Source of the DNA: Psychroflexus sp.
GTDB taxonomy: Bacteria; Bacteroidota; Bacteroidia; Flavobacteriales; Flavobacteriaceae
DNA length: 5,711 bases
Assembly: GCA_007116535.1 (NCBI GenBank)
Contig: SKIG01000150.1
Coordinates: 1 to 5,711 of the forward strand
Reading direction: 5' to 3'
Under the pieces are notes generated by a model that saw only the letters and a program-made list of their open reading frames with translations, made no database searches and was not told the DNA's origin. The translations under genes and the position numbers were made by a program. Positions 5,694 through 5,711 of this stretch are shown here, one piece after another; the stretch's first letter is position 1, and each line of letters starts with the position of its first letter.

Positions 5694-5711
5694 AAACAAA
5701 AAAAACACGCA

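Noticed and set aside
5604..5711. Start of a divergent gene or small RNA at the right edge
   Set aside because: No + strand start codon with a sustained frame is visible before the window ends, and no RNA structure beyond the short inverted repeats is supported.

Overview
The window looks like chromosomal DNA of a member of the Bacteroidota, most likely a flavobacterium. The evidence is the strong A+T bias, the lack of clear Shine-Dalgarno sequences before the starts, several TAnnTTTG-type -7 promoter boxes, and the protein set (Bacteroidota-style CcoI ATPase, RdgB, a GT2 glycosyltransferase packed against an ECF sigma factor). The genus cannot be named from the sequence alone.

Layout, left to right. 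Positions 1-369 (+) hold the 3' end of a glycerophosphodiester phosphodiesterase gene whose start lies outside the window. Positions 370-648 are non-coding and carry a cluster of small palindromes, including a perfect 11-bp stem at 499-524, then a likely promoter for rdgB. Positions 649-1236 (+) encode the house-cleaning nucleotide pyrophosphatase RdgB/HAM1. Three tightly packed + strand genes follow: a 69-residue one-helix membrane protein with four cysteines (1303-1512), resembling the Na+-NQR maturation factor NqrM; a membrane-anchored family 2 glycosyltransferase (1515-2624, 2-nt gap); and an ECF-type RNA polymerase sigma factor (2615-3169, 10-nt overlap). The stop-start spacing suggests they are co-transcribed and translationally coupled.

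On the other strand, 5603-3237 (-) encodes a complete 788-residue heavy-metal P1B-type ATPase of the CcoI/FixI class, which supplies copper to cbb3-type cytochrome oxidase. It converges on the sigma gene across a 67-bp spacer. Its upstream region (5604-5711) holds a TGA-N6-TCA palindrome of the CRP/FNR type, about 41-43 bp upstream of the inferred transcription start. This fits activation under low oxygen by an FNR-like regulator.

Functionally the window is mostly housekeeping: lipid head-group turnover, nucleotide-pool cleaning, possible respiratory-complex maturation, envelope glycosylation, stress or envelope transcription control, and copper delivery to a microaerobic oxidase. I found no phage, transposase, CRISPR, rRNA or tRNA gene and no evidence of a new multi-gene system. 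The points most worth checking are the regulatory structure upstream of ccoI, the missing ccoS partner, the NqrM-like small protein, and the palindrome cluster at 391-524.
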